From: Paenibacillus rigui
Lineage (GTDB): Bacteria > Bacillota > Bacilli > Paenibacillales > NBRC-103111
Assembly (NCBI RefSeq): GCF_002234615.1
Contig: NZ_NMQW01000017.1
Span: 434,001-498,000 of the forward strand
DNA: 64,000 bases
Direction: 5' to 3'
Shown: positions 44,950-54,500 of the stretch, one piece after another
Layout: each line of letters opens with the position of its first letter
Numbering within the stretch: position 1 is the first letter of the stretch
Translations under genes and position numbers: made by a program
Notes under the pieces: generated by a model
Told to the model about the DNA's origin: nothing
The model's database searches: none
What the model saw: only the letters and a program-made list of their open reading frames with translations

Positions 44950-45858
44950 TTAGCCCTTCACCGCACCAACGGTCAGACCTTGAACGAAGAAGCGCTGTAC
45001 GAACGGGTAAAGAAATACGATAGGTCCCGTAACCAGAATCGACAAGGCCATCTTCAAGCTCTCGCCCGGAAGATCGGCTACTCTCATGCCGGAGACCTCC
45101 ATAATTTTGCGGACCCCTTCCAAATTGCCAAGCATTTTATACAGCAAATATTGCAGCGTATACAGCTTATCGCTTTGTACAAAAAGAAGCGAGTTATACC
45201 AGTCATTCCAATAAATCAGCGCGGTAAACAAACCGATCGTGGCCAGCGCAGGCTTGGACAAGGGCAGGATGAGACGGACGAATATGGTAAAGTCCCCGGC
45301 CCCATCGATCTTTGCCGATTCCGTAATCGCATCGGGGATGCTTCTCAGGAAGGTTCTCATGATCAAGATATAAAATACATTCAGCATCGGAGGAAGCAGC
45401 AGTGCCCAGTACGTATCCTTCATATGCAAATAATTGACGATTAAAATATACCAGGGAACCAGACCGCCGTTAAACAGGGTCGTAAAGTAAAAATAAAACG
45501 AGAAGCCGTTACGCCATTCAAAATCCTGCCTCTGCAGCACATAGGCGGTCATGGCAGAGATGAAAAGGCCCAGCAAGGTTCCGATGACCGTCAGCGAAAT
45601 GGTCAAAAGATATGAACGAATAAACTGCTGCGGATGGCTTAACGCATAGCTGTACGCACTGAACGAGAACGATTTGGGCCACAAGCTGAACCCTTCCTTC
45701 AAAATTGTCGTTTCACTGGTAAAGGATCCGCTTACTATAAGCAAAAATGGCAGCAGGCAGACGATGGCAATGAAAGATACAACGATATAACCCGCCCCAT
45801 TCAACAGTATTTGATCCAGAGGCTTCTTTGTGACGCCCACCGAAGACATACTCATCAT
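44950..45858 (-). CDS. Carbohydrate ABC transporter permease (LplC/MalG type)
   Basis: The product is 302 residues with six helices. The EAA loop that meets the ATPase is AITESAKIDGAGDFTIFVR followed by LILPLSKPAL. The end PFVQRFFVQGLTVGAVKG is the standard closing motif of the family. It compares directly with the decayed fragment at 22214-22365. It lies 30 bases after the first permease gene and has GAGGTGAC before its ATG. Confidence 0.94.
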   Translation of the reverse strand: MMSMSSVGVTKKPLDQILLNGAGYIVVSFIAIVCLLPFLLIVSGSFTSETTILKEGFSLWPKSFSFSAYSYALSHPQQFIRSYLLTISLTVIGTLLGLFISAMTAYVLQRQDFEWRNGFSFYFYFTTLFNGGLVPWYILIVNYLHMKDTYWALLLPPMLNVFYILIMRTFLRSIPDAITESAKIDGAGDFTIFVRLILPLSKPALATIGLFTALIYWNDWYNSLLFVQSDKLYTLQYLLYKMLGNLEGVRKIMEVSGMRVADLPGESLKMALSILVTGPIVFLYPFVQRFFVQGLTVGAVKG

Positions 45859-45888
45859 GTCACCTCAACACTTTTTTTAAATTTCTGA

Positions 45889-46806
45889 TTAGAATAGGGC
45901 ATTGTCTTTATCCGTTTTCTTCACTAAATAATTAGCGACCATGATCGTGATAAAGCACAGCACCGATTGATAGAATCCCATAGCGGCCGACATGCCGATT
46001 TCCCCATTGACCGTCAGCGAGCGGAAGACGTAAGTGTCAATGACATCCGTAGCTTGGAACAGCATGCCGTTGTTGCCCACCAGCTGATAGAACAGCCCGA
46101 AATCCCCCCTGAAAATGTTGCCTATCGCCAACAAGACGAGCACCGTTATCGTCGGCCTCAGCGATGGTACCGTAATATGCCAAATCCGTTGAAAGACATT
46201 GGCTCCATCCATATCTGCGGCCTCGTAAGTCTCTTTATCGATGCTCATAATCGCCGCCAGATAGAAGACCGCTCCATACCCTACCGATTTCCACGCAGAA
46301 AAGATGACGATAATATATTTCCAATATTCCGGCGTCGTATAAATATCGAGCACAGGCATGTTCAACGATTTGAGCAGCGTATTGATCGTTCCATGCTCAT
46401 AGTTGAACAGATTGTACGCTACGGCTCCGACAACGACCCAGGACAAAAAGTACGGCAGAAACATGACCGTCTGGGCCGTTTTCCGAAATCGTTTGCTCGC
46501 AATCTCGGCAAGCAGGATCGCCACGATAATTTGAAGCCCATTATTGATGACGATAAAAAATAAATTGTACAGCATCGTATTGCGTGTCACCTTGAAGGCA
46601 TCGCCGGTCATAAAAAAGAACTTGAAATTGTTCAAGCCTACCCACGGGCTGTTAAAAATACCCAGATCATAACGGAACTGCTTAAAGGCAAGCACGATCC
46701 CCGCCATCGGAATGTAGCTGAACACAAAGAAGAACAAGAATGCCGGTGCGAGCATTAAAAGCAGTGTCCTGTTAGCCCTTATTCGTTGAAACCATCTACT
46801 TTTCAT
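45889..46806 (-). CDS. Carbohydrate ABC transporter permease (LplB type)
   Basis: The product is 305 residues with six helices, opening with the basic KSRWFQRIRANRTLLLML. The EAA loop reads YEAADMDGANVFQRIWHIT followed by VPSLRPT. The segment PWVGLNNFKFFF is typical of LplB-like proteins. The ATG at 46806 is chosen because GAGGAGAG precedes it; the longer frame adds 28 residues without a ribosome site. It is the first gene of the importer operon and is divergent from the response regulator gene. Confidence 0.94.
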   Translation of the reverse strand: MKSRWFQRIRANRTLLLMLAPAFLFFFVFSYIPMAGIVLAFKQFRYDLGIFNSPWVGLNNFKFFFMTGDAFKVTRNTMLYNLFFIVINNGLQIIVAILLAEIASKRFRKTAQTVMFLPYFLSWVVVGAVAYNLFNYEHGTINTLLKSLNMPVLDIYTTPEYWKYIIVIFSAWKSVGYGAVFYLAAIMSIDKETYEAADMDGANVFQRIWHITVPSLRPTITVLVLLAIGNIFRGDFGLFYQLVGNNGMLFQATDVIDTYVFRSLTVNGEIGMSAAMGFYQSVLCFITIMVANYLVKKTDKDNALF

Positions 46807-46958
46807 GTGTGTCTCTCCTCGATCTCTGTTTGATCCTCGTTTGATGTATCCATAGATTATCAAGTATTCAAATAGAAAAGTACCTGACAAAATATCAATT
46901 GTCTGTACATTTTATGGATTCCCTCTCATCTGAATAGGCAAAGGCCGCGGGATTGCGT

Positions 46959-46964
46959 TATGAT
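46959..46964 (+). promoter_or_regulatory. Possible -10 of the YesN/YesM operon
   Basis: TATGAT lies 52 bases before the regulator start. No good -35 was found at the right distance. A short inverted repeat GACAA-N8-TTGTC lies further upstream at about 46887-46904. Confidence 0.35.
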
Positions 46965-47015
46965 AGGCTCAGACATTACGGCATCGCCCGTTAGCCGGAT
47001 CACTGGAGGACATGC

Positions 47016-48590
47016 ATGAGATTACTGCTGGTTGAAGACGAGAAACTGACAAGAGAAGGCATCAAGAAATCATTCCAATGGAGCTCACTGGGGATTATGG
47101 AGGTGGAAGAAGCGTTCGACGGCATACATGCTTTGGAGACCGCGCAGCGGTTTCAGCCGGACATCGTATTGACCGATATCAAAATGCCCCGGATGAACGG
47201 CGTGGAATTCGCCTTTCAAATCCGCAGCCTGTACCCGGATTGCAAAATCATTTTTATGAGCGGCTATGCAGACAAACAATACCTTAAAGCGGCCATTTCG
47301 CTCAAAGCCATCAGCTATGTGGAGAAGCCGCTTGATATGGATGAATTGGAGGAGGCGCTGCAGGAGGCCGTTTCCATAGGTTTAAAGGAGCGGCAGCTGA
47401 GCAGCGTCTCCAGGGAGCAGCTGCATGCCAGCTCTTCTCTAATGAAACAGGAGCTGGCTCTGCAGCTGATTCGCGAGGCGTACGATGAGGAGCTGCTGCG
47501 CAAACGGCTGGATTGGGCCGGGCTGCAGCTGCCGCTTAAGAGGCCGTGTGCAACGATTATCGTCAAAATATTGCCTCCGAATCCGGAGCAGGAGGTACTG
47601 GATTCGATTGCCCTTGCAGGCTCGGAGCAGCTGCAGCGCCCTCTGCTGGCCGCTCTGAAGGATGAGCTTCACTGGATCCTTCATTTGTTTGCCGCTGATG
47701 AGAGCGGAACACTAGGCCGGAAGGATATTGGGGCCGCTGCCGACTGGTTGTCCGGGGAGTTAAAAAGACATCCGTACCAATTCGCCATAGCGGCGGGCGT
47801 CGTCGTTCAAGAGGCTTCCCTCCTAAGCCGTTCCTACACCTCCGCTGTATTTCATTTACAGGAAACGTTCTACAAAGGGCCCTATTGTACCGTCATTGCA
47901 ACAGACAACGAGAGAGCGGTTACAGAGGTGGTATCGTACCAGTTCGACCATCATTTTGTGAAGGATTTCAGAGAACAGCTGGAGCGGCACGACTTCGGAC
48001 AAGCGGAGCGAATGCTTCATTCCCTTCACCAGGGGATCGTCAGACTGCCGGGTACATTAGTCAACAACGTCAAGGAAATGTATTATCAAGTGCTAATGGA
48101 GCTGGATAAATTCGGTGCGGGGCTGGGCCTTTCGATTTTTGAGACGGAGGAGGAAAGCCGGTCCCTTTGGAATTTCATTCTTGGCTGTAGCTATGAGCAG
48201 GAAATTTTCCGGTATCTGCAGGCCAAGGCAGAGCAGCTGCAGCAGGCGTTGGCCGAGCGGGGCATCGGAAGCAAAGCGAGTAAAATCGTGAAATATATTC
48301 ACCAGCACTACTCGAACGATGAATTATCCGTTCAGGAGATTTCCGATCATCTGCAAATGACGGCCTCCTATCTGATATCGGTTTTCAAGGAGGCTACCGG
48401 GAAAACGATCCGGCAGTACATCATGGATTACCGGATGGACAAAGCTAAGCAATTGCTGAAAAACGACCGGCTTAAAATTTCGGATATCGCTTCACAAGTA
48501 GGCTATAAAGACGGCGAATATTTCGCCAAAATATTCCGCAAAGCTACAGGCATGACACCTTCGGAGCACAGGGAGCGTTACCATTCATGA
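47016..48590 (+). CDS. Response regulator with AraC-type DNA-binding domain (YesN type)
   Basis: The product is 524 residues. The receiver domain has acidic pocket LVEDEKLT, phospho-acceptor Asp54 (VLTDIKMPRMNG), Ser in FMSGYADK and Lys in VEKPLDMDE. A middle linker of about 280 residues follows. The C-terminal AraC domain (VQEISDHLQMTASYLISVF; SDIASQVGYKDGEYFAKIF) ends ATGMTPSEHRERY. CTGGAGGACATGC precedes the ATG. The stop overlaps the kinase start by 4 bases. It is divergent from the Lpl-type importer and very likely activates it together with the GH42 gene. Confidence 0.94.
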   Translation: MRLLLVEDEKLTREGIKKSFQWSSLGIMEVEEAFDGIHALETAQRFQPDIVLTDIKMPRMNGVEFAFQIRSLYPDCKIIFMSGYADKQYLKAAISLKAISYVEKPLDMDELEEALQEAVSIGLKERQLSSVSREQLHASSSLMKQELALQLIREAYDEELLRKRLDWAGLQLPLKRPCATIIVKILPPNPEQEVLDSIALAGSEQLQRPLLAALKDELHWILHLFAADESGTLGRKDIGAAADWLSGELKRHPYQFAIAAGVVVQEASLLSRSYTSAVFHLQETFYKGPYCTVIATDNERAVTEVVSYQFDHHFVKDFREQLERHDFGQAERMLHSLHQGIVRLPGTLVNNVKEMYYQVLMELDKFGAGLGLSIFETEEESRSLWNFILGCSYEQEIFRYLQAKAEQLQQALAERGIGSKASKIVKYIHQHYSNDELSVQEISDHLQMTASYLISVFKEATGKTIRQYIMDYRMDKAKQLLKNDRLKISDIASQVGYKDGEYFAKIFRKATGMTPSEHRERYHS

Positions 48591-50386
48591 TTCTTTTTCT
48601 GAGCAGCCTATACCGCAAATGGCTTTATAACATGAAGCTGCGCCATAAAATCATGCTGACCTATTTAGTGCTTATCGTGTGCCCTCTCGTCATTTTTCAA
48701 CTGGCTGCTTCTGAGAAAATATCGGGAATGATGACGAGCCATATTACTTATTCCGCCGAACAGGGCTTCGACCAGACGTACTCGTTTCTCACGTACCGGT
48801 TCAAGCGGGTCGCAGATACAACAGATGTTATGGCAACAAACCCGCTAATGATGGATATATTGACCGATACGTCCAGACTGAACGACATTAGCCGTCAGTT
48901 GAAGGATTACAACGATCTTAAACAGCTGCTCAAATCGCTTCAGGACGGCGTCGATATCGCCCGCATGTTTCTGTATGTGCAGGGGGCTTATATTTTCTCC
49001 AACGAATCGGAAAATTTTTTGCCGATGGATACATCCCGTATCCCCCCCTGCTTTACCCGTCTCAAAAAGGAGGATGTGAAGTACGTATGGTGCTCCCCTG
49101 CCGAAATTGACGAAAGCAAGCAGGACCGCGGCAAATTTCTATATGTTGCCCGAAGCATCCGCAACCCGAACAACTATTTGGAAACGATCGGCCAGCTGAG
49201 GGTCAACGTCAATGCGGATACGATCCGGACCATTCTGGAAAAGGCGAACGTTGTCAAGCACAGTGTCACCTTTTTAAAAAGCCAGGATAACCAGATTATA
49301 TTGTCCTCCGATCCAGGGCAGATGCCTCCGTTAGAGGTGAATTTCCCGGAGCCGTCACCCCATCAGGATTTGATCAGCTTCAAGAGCGGTGGCAGCTACT
49401 ATTTGCTGCGGCCGATCCCTTCCTCCCAGTGGTCGATGGTCACCGTCATTCCGCTGGACGAGATCGTCAATCAGAGCCGCCAATTGCGTAACGAGCTGCT
49501 CTTTCTTCTGGCTATTATTGCAACAGCAGCCTACGTACTGGCTTATGTGCTGGCTTTTTCCGTAACAAGACGTATTTCCCAGCTGACCCGGCGTTTGAAG
49601 GATATACAGGATGGGAGCCTGAGTCCGTTGGCGCAAGCCCAGGGAAAGGACGAGATCGGGGAGCTGATCCGGACCTACAACTTCATGATCGAGCAAATTT
49701 CGCGCATGAACAAGGAGCAGTACAAGCTGGGACAAGAGGTCAAAAGCGCTGAGCTGAAGGCACTCCAATCGCAAATCAACCCGCATTTTTTATATAATAC
49801 GCTGGATCTCATTAATTGGATGGCTGTCGAGGGAATGAACGGCGAGATTAAGAAAGTGGTCAGAGCCTTGGCCCGCTTTTACAAGGTGAGCTTGAGCAAC
49901 GGGAGAGACATTATTACGATTCGCGAGGAGCTTAGCCATGCGGCTTTTTACGTGCAGATTCAAAATATCCGCTTTGAGAATAAGATCAAATACGAGGTTG
50001 AAGTGGAAGAGGAGATCATGGACTTCCTGATTCCCAAAATCACGTTCCAGCCGATTGTGGAGAATGCAATCCTTCACGGTATTCTCGGGCGTCCGGAGCG
50101 CACGGGTACGATCTCGATCTTCGGCCGAAGGACGGAAACAGGGTTGCGCTTCACGATCCAGGACGATGGCATCGGCATGACGGAGGCTCAGCTCCAGCAA
50201 TTAACTCATGAGGGCGATAAGAAGCGCGGCCCCGGCAGGAACGATAGCGGCTACGGAACTATCAATGTGGCGCAGCGGCTTCACAATTATTTCGGAGACG
50301 AGTATGGACTGACATATCATAGCGCAGAGGGAGAAGGCACCACTGTAGCAATTCGGATTCCGGCCGTAGACAGGGAGGAGCCGTAG
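48587..50386 (+). CDS. Sensor histidine kinase (YesM type)
   Basis: The product is 599 residues. Helix 1 is near IMLTYLVLIVCPLVIFQLAA, followed by an extracytoplasmic sensor region of about 250 residues. Helix 2 is near LLFLLAIIATAAYVLAYVLA. HAMP follows (TRRISQLTRRLKDIQ), then the His kinase motif QINPHFLYNTLDLINWM and a HATPase with QPIVENAILHGILG and IQDDGIGM. The ATGA overlap with the regulator gene means the pair is made together. Unlike the system at 28-32 kb, no binding-like sensor protein is encoded beside it. Confidence 0.94.
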   Translation: MILFLSSLYRKWLYNMKLRHKIMLTYLVLIVCPLVIFQLAASEKISGMMTSHITYSAEQGFDQTYSFLTYRFKRVADTTDVMATNPLMMDILTDTSRLNDISRQLKDYNDLKQLLKSLQDGVDIARMFLYVQGAYIFSNESENFLPMDTSRIPPCFTRLKKEDVKYVWCSPAEIDESKQDRGKFLYVARSIRNPNNYLETIGQLRVNVNADTIRTILEKANVVKHSVTFLKSQDNQIILSSDPGQMPPLEVNFPEPSPHQDLISFKSGGSYYLLRPIPSSQWSMVTVIPLDEIVNQSRQLRNELLFLLAIIATAAYVLAYVLAFSVTRRISQLTRRLKDIQDGSLSPLAQAQGKDEIGELIRTYNFMIEQISRMNKEQYKLGQEVKSAELKALQSQINPHFLYNTLDLINWMAVEGMNGEIKKVVRALARFYKVSLSNGRDIITIREELSHAAFYVQIQNIRFENKIKYEVEVEEEIMDFLIPKITFQPIVENAILHGILGRPERTGTISIFGRRTETGLRFTIQDDGIGMTEAQLQQLTHEGDKKRGPGRNDSGYGTINVAQRLHNYFGDEYGLTYHSAEGEGTTVAIRIPAVDREEP

Positions 50387-50452
50387 CCTTACTCCTCCCT
50401 GCCGCGCCTGCATACGTGTTGTAGGCGGGCAGTGAGGTAACGCGATCTGCAG

Positions 50453-50767
50453 CTACGGCTTTACAAAGCTGTACATCCCCGGTATCCGCTTCACCGTGCT
50501 CCCATTATCCCACGGCAGCAGCATGTCCTTCATATACTCCTGCCAACGAAGATTGGCCGGGTCCTGCTCCAGCTGACGCATCGCGTCATCGAAATGCTCA
50601 ACGAGCATGTAAGCGAACAAGGTACCCTCGTGATAATAGATGTGATAGCTGTGGATTCCCACCTCGGCGAACTTCGCTTCCAGCTCTGGATATACACGCT
50701 CATGCCTTTCTTTATAGGCTTCGTAATCTTTCGGATCGATTTGCAAAACAAACGAAATATGCTCCAT
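50453..50767 (-). CDS. rhaM: L-rhamnose mutarotase
   Basis: The product is 104 residues, the exact family size. Tyr18 and His22 (YKERH) fall at the numbering of the E. coli enzyme's catalytic residues. ELEAKFAEVGIHSYHIYYHE and ANLRWQEYMKDML are typical. It interconverts the alpha and beta anomers of L-rhamnose. The ATG at 50767 has AAAGGAG before it; the longer frame has no such site. No rhaA, rhaB or rhaD gene is in the window. Its place beside a GH42 enzyme and YesMN supports rhamnogalacturonan breakdown as the theme of the locus. Confidence 0.92.
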   Translation of the reverse strand: MEHISFVLQIDPKDYEAYKERHERVYPELEAKFAEVGIHSYHIYYHEGTLFAYMLVEHFDDAMRQLEQDPANLRWQEYMKDMLLPWDNGSTVKRIPGMYSFVKP

Positions 50768-50955
50768 CGTACACAGCTCCTTTGAGTCCCAGAGGGAGGA
50801 TATGAATGATTGGTATCCCTCATTGTACCAGCTTGCATGGACTGTTTCATCCAAGAATCGTGTGAGAAAATAACGGAATGTTGCGGGGAATTTTGGCCGC
50901 AGCCTGTAAATCGTTCGCAAGCAAACCAGCAAGCGCAGCTACTACATAGCTTGCT

Positions 50956-51288
50956 TCACTCCTGTTCCTCCTTAAGAAGCTGATCCAGACGAATCATATT
51001 TTGTTTCCAAAATCTCTCGTAGTACGATAACCAATCCTGAAGCTCCTTCAGCGGTTCGGGATTGAGACGGTTTCGCGTCTCACGGCCGACTTTACGCTCG
51101 CTCACGAGGCCGGCTTCCTTCAATATCGTCAAATGCTTGGAGACTGCGGTGCGGCCCATCGCAAAATGCGGAGTCAACCGATTGAGCGGCAATTCATCCG
51201 CATCTGCCAGCAGTCGAATGATTTCACGCCGGGTCGGATCGGCCACGGCATAATAGACATCCCGTGTCTGTGCAACTGCGCTCATCAT
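50956..51288 (-). CDS. ArsR-family transcription repressor
   Basis: The product is 110 residues. The winged helix begins YYAVADPTRREIIRLLADA and its recognition helix is AMGRTAVSKHLTILKEAGL, with wing SERKVGRETRNRL. There are no Cys pairs for metal sensing. The long C-terminal helix (LQDWLSYYERFWKQNMIRL) is that of the subgroup usually found beside SRPBCC-domain genes, but no such gene is here. The ATG at 51288 follows GAGGGGG. It is 188 bases upstream of rhaM in the same direction and need not be linked to it. Confidence 0.9.
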   Translation of the reverse strand: MMSAVAQTRDVYYAVADPTRREIIRLLADADELPLNRLTPHFAMGRTAVSKHLTILKEAGLVSERKVGRETRNRLNPEPLKELQDWLSYYERFWKQNMIRLDQLLKEEQE

Positions 51289-51317
51289 CACCCACCCCCT
51301 CACATGAAATGAAATTA

Positions 51318-51329
51318 CACCAAATGGTG
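51318..51329. promoter_or_regulatory. Probable operator of the ArsR-type repressor
   Basis: CACCAAATGGTG, an inverted repeat CACCA-AA-TGGTG, lies 30 bases before the repressor start. The position suits autorepression. Confidence 0.45.
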
Positions 51330-51430
51330 CCTTTATTTTATGACGCTATATAGAGTCGCGTCAACAAGAAGCATCCACACCTTCTTTCCTAAGCTATCCT
51401 TCATCGCTGGTTTATTTTCTTTTAACACGT

Positions 51431-51471
51431 GCAAAGAGGACCGCCCGGCTGCAGCCGGTGGTCCTCTTTGC
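51431..51471 (-). terminator. Terminator of the giant SLH protein gene
   Basis: GCAAAGAGGACC pairs exactly with GGTCCTCTTTGC, and the loop contains the self-complementary CCGGCTGCAGCCGG. It lies about 80 bases past the stop. The T tail on the minus strand is poor. Confidence 0.6.
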
Positions 51472-51553
51472 TTTGGTTCTGCTTATATTCCGCAGCAGCA
51501 TCGTTGTGCGCTGTGATGCGTGGTTCGTGCGGTTCACCCGCCGCAGCCTCCGC

Positions 51554-54500
51554 CTACTCCTTCGCTAGAAGCAAGCCCCAGCGCTCCAGCAAGCGGACGA
51601 GGATGACAGCGGCTTGCGCTCGGGTAGCCGTGTCATTCGGCCGCAGCTCGCTCTCCGTGACCCCGCCTATGAGGCTCTCGGCCACCATGTGCTCCACCGC
51701 TTCCCGGCTCCAGTCCGCAAGCTGCGCCGCGTCCTTGAATGGAGCCAGGGTGCCTGCTTCCGCCATTGGCGCATGCTCGCCGAAGAGCCGATGCAGCATC
51801 ACAGCCAGCTCCTGGCGCGTGACAGGAGCCTCCGGACGGAACGTATCGCCGTCGCCTTGCACCAGCCCTCGGGCCGCAGCCTCCTGGATATAAGGCGCGA
51901 ACCATTGATCAGCCTGCACGTCGCGGAACGACGGCGCCTCCCCGCGCTGCTCCGGCAGCTTCCCGGCTTGGCGAAGCAGCTCCAGAAGCAGCTTCGTCAT
52001 TTGCGCCCGCGTGATCGGGCTGTCCGGTGCGAAGCGCGATGCGTCCACGCCGTCCGCCAAATGGCGGCTCAGCAGCACCTCTACCTCGGAGCGGCTCCAA
52101 TGGCCCGCAAGATCGTCGAACCGCGGATCATAAACGAGAACCGCATAGCTTCCCCATTGCTCCAGGGTGCCGGCGATTTCGTGTCCGGTCTGCCGAATCG
52201 TACCGCCCACATAGCGCCAGCCGGCAGGAGCGGCAGGATCCTTACGGTAGATGCCAAGCTTGCGAGGATCTGTTCCCTGCAGCTGCTCCGGCGCATAGCG
52301 CAGCGTGAGCTGCAGCGCTCCGCCCGGCTGTGAAGCCGCGCTCAGCGTCATTTCCTCAGACACCGCGCGGTAATCCTCGGGAAGACGGATCGATGCCTGC
52401 GGCAACCGGCGAATCCGGATGTCCTGACCGACCGGTACCGTCCCGTCATGGATCCCTAGCCGCAGCAGACCGTCAAACACCGAATGCTCTATCCTGCCGT
52501 CTGCTGCCTGAATAACCGCTTCGTTCGCAGGCAATTCCGGAGCGGGGGCCGGAACAGGTGCTTCGCCGGTACCGCCTCCGCTTCCCCCTCGGCTGCCTTT
52601 TCCTCCCCTGCCGGTAGCTTCCTTCACCCCTGAGACTGTGACCGGCTCCGACACGTGCCCTTTCTGATCGACAGCCTGCAGCATAACTTCATATACGCCG
52701 GGAACGGTAAGCCCTTCATAGCGATGCTGCTGTTCGCCTGCTGCCTTCTCAACAACAGCGCCGAACTCCGTTTCCCCCGGCGGTTTGAGTGACAATCGAA
52801 CGCCTCGCAGGTCCGTTTCACTCGGGTCTTTCCATGTGACGATCAGGTCGGTCGCCTGAATCGTCAGTGCAGCTCCGGTTACAGGGCCCGGCGGCCGATC
52901 TTCCCCAGAAGGGTCGAACGTCGCCTTGACAATCACGGCCTCCGAGCTGCGTCCAGCCAAATCGACGGCTTCCAGCTTCACCTCATAGGTGCCGGGAAGC
53001 GTTAGGCCATCATAGCGGAAGCGCTGTTCGCCGCGGTATCGTTCCGACGCAGGCCCGAAGTCGGCCTCCTGCGGTTCTTTCAACGAAACCCGGACGCCCC
53101 GGAGATCCGGGTCGGCAGCGTCCTTCCAGGTGACGGTCAAGCCGCCAAGCTCCTGTACGACGGCAGCAGCAGTCACCGGACCCGGCGGTTCGTTGCCGGG
53201 AGGCTGGATTTCAGCAAGCGTGGCTCCGCTGACCGCAACCCCGCTTGAGGCTCTGCCGTCCAGATCGACGGTCATGAGCCGGGCGGTATACCTCGTATTC
53301 GACTTCGCACCGGATAATGTGCTAAAGCCGGTGCCTTTGACGACGTCTGCAATCGATACGACGGCCCCTGTCTCCGCCTCCTGCCACTCCACCTTCACAT
53401 GATCGAAGCGCACGTCGTCTCTTTCCGTCCAATGGACGGCCAGAGCGCCTACACCTGGAATCGTGTATAGCGTATTATCGGCATACACCGCCTCCATCAC
53501 CGAATCCGGCTGCTTGAAAGCGACATCGGCTGCGAAGCTCTGCTTCATCGGGATGCCCGCATAGCTCAGCACCATGGAGTCGATAGCCATACGGTAGCTC
53601 TGGCCCGGGACCCAGGACGCCTTGACCATAAACTGTTTGGCAAGCTTGACGCCGGATGGACTCATTTGTGGATCAACCGGGACGATTTCGACAGGCAGCA
53701 TCTCCTCCGATTCCGGCTCGCCGCCGATCCCCGGCTTGACAACCGTAACCAGCTCTGGCAGTACCGAGTCTGCCTGCAAGTATTTATCGAACAAGACGCG
53801 CACACCCTGCTCCTTCAAATCCGGCAGCACCGCCGCTACGGTCGGCGGTTGATTGGATATCATGCCCACGTTGACATCGAAGTGTGGCGGAAGCACCTGC
53901 AGCACTTCGCTATGAGCGGGCTCATAGCCGTCTTTTTCATACCTGACCTGCCAATACCCTTCCGGCACATCCCAGCCGTACTTGCCTTCCCGGTCCGTGA
54001 CCAGGGGATTGGTCTGCCCATAGGTATCAGCGTCCCAACGCTTCCACTGCCCGTCGGCAGGATCGATGGTTCCAACGGTAGCCTGCACGCCCTCCAATCG
54101 GTTCGACGCAACCGCTTCATACACATAGCCGCTTGGATCATACAGCCACTTCGGATCGACGATTTCCCGCCTTCCCGGATCATCGGGATCATTCGGATCA
54201 TCCGGCGGAATCGGGCGATCCGGTTTGTCCTCGTCGTCCTTGCATTCCGGATCCGCCTGCTGGGCGGCAAACTGCGACTGGAGCGCTTCAAAATCGTCCT
54301 CCCAAGCCGAATTCAACGCATAATTGATGGCAAAGGACGAAAGCGCAACGCCGGCGCCCGCCAAAAATCCGATGCCGATCGCGACCAGATTCATTGCTGT
54401 AAGCTGCATCACATATTTCAAAAATAAGTTTGCAAACAAACGCTCATTCAATTCGCTCAGCTTGTCGTTGTAGCTGCGGATCGCATTGGCCGACATACAA

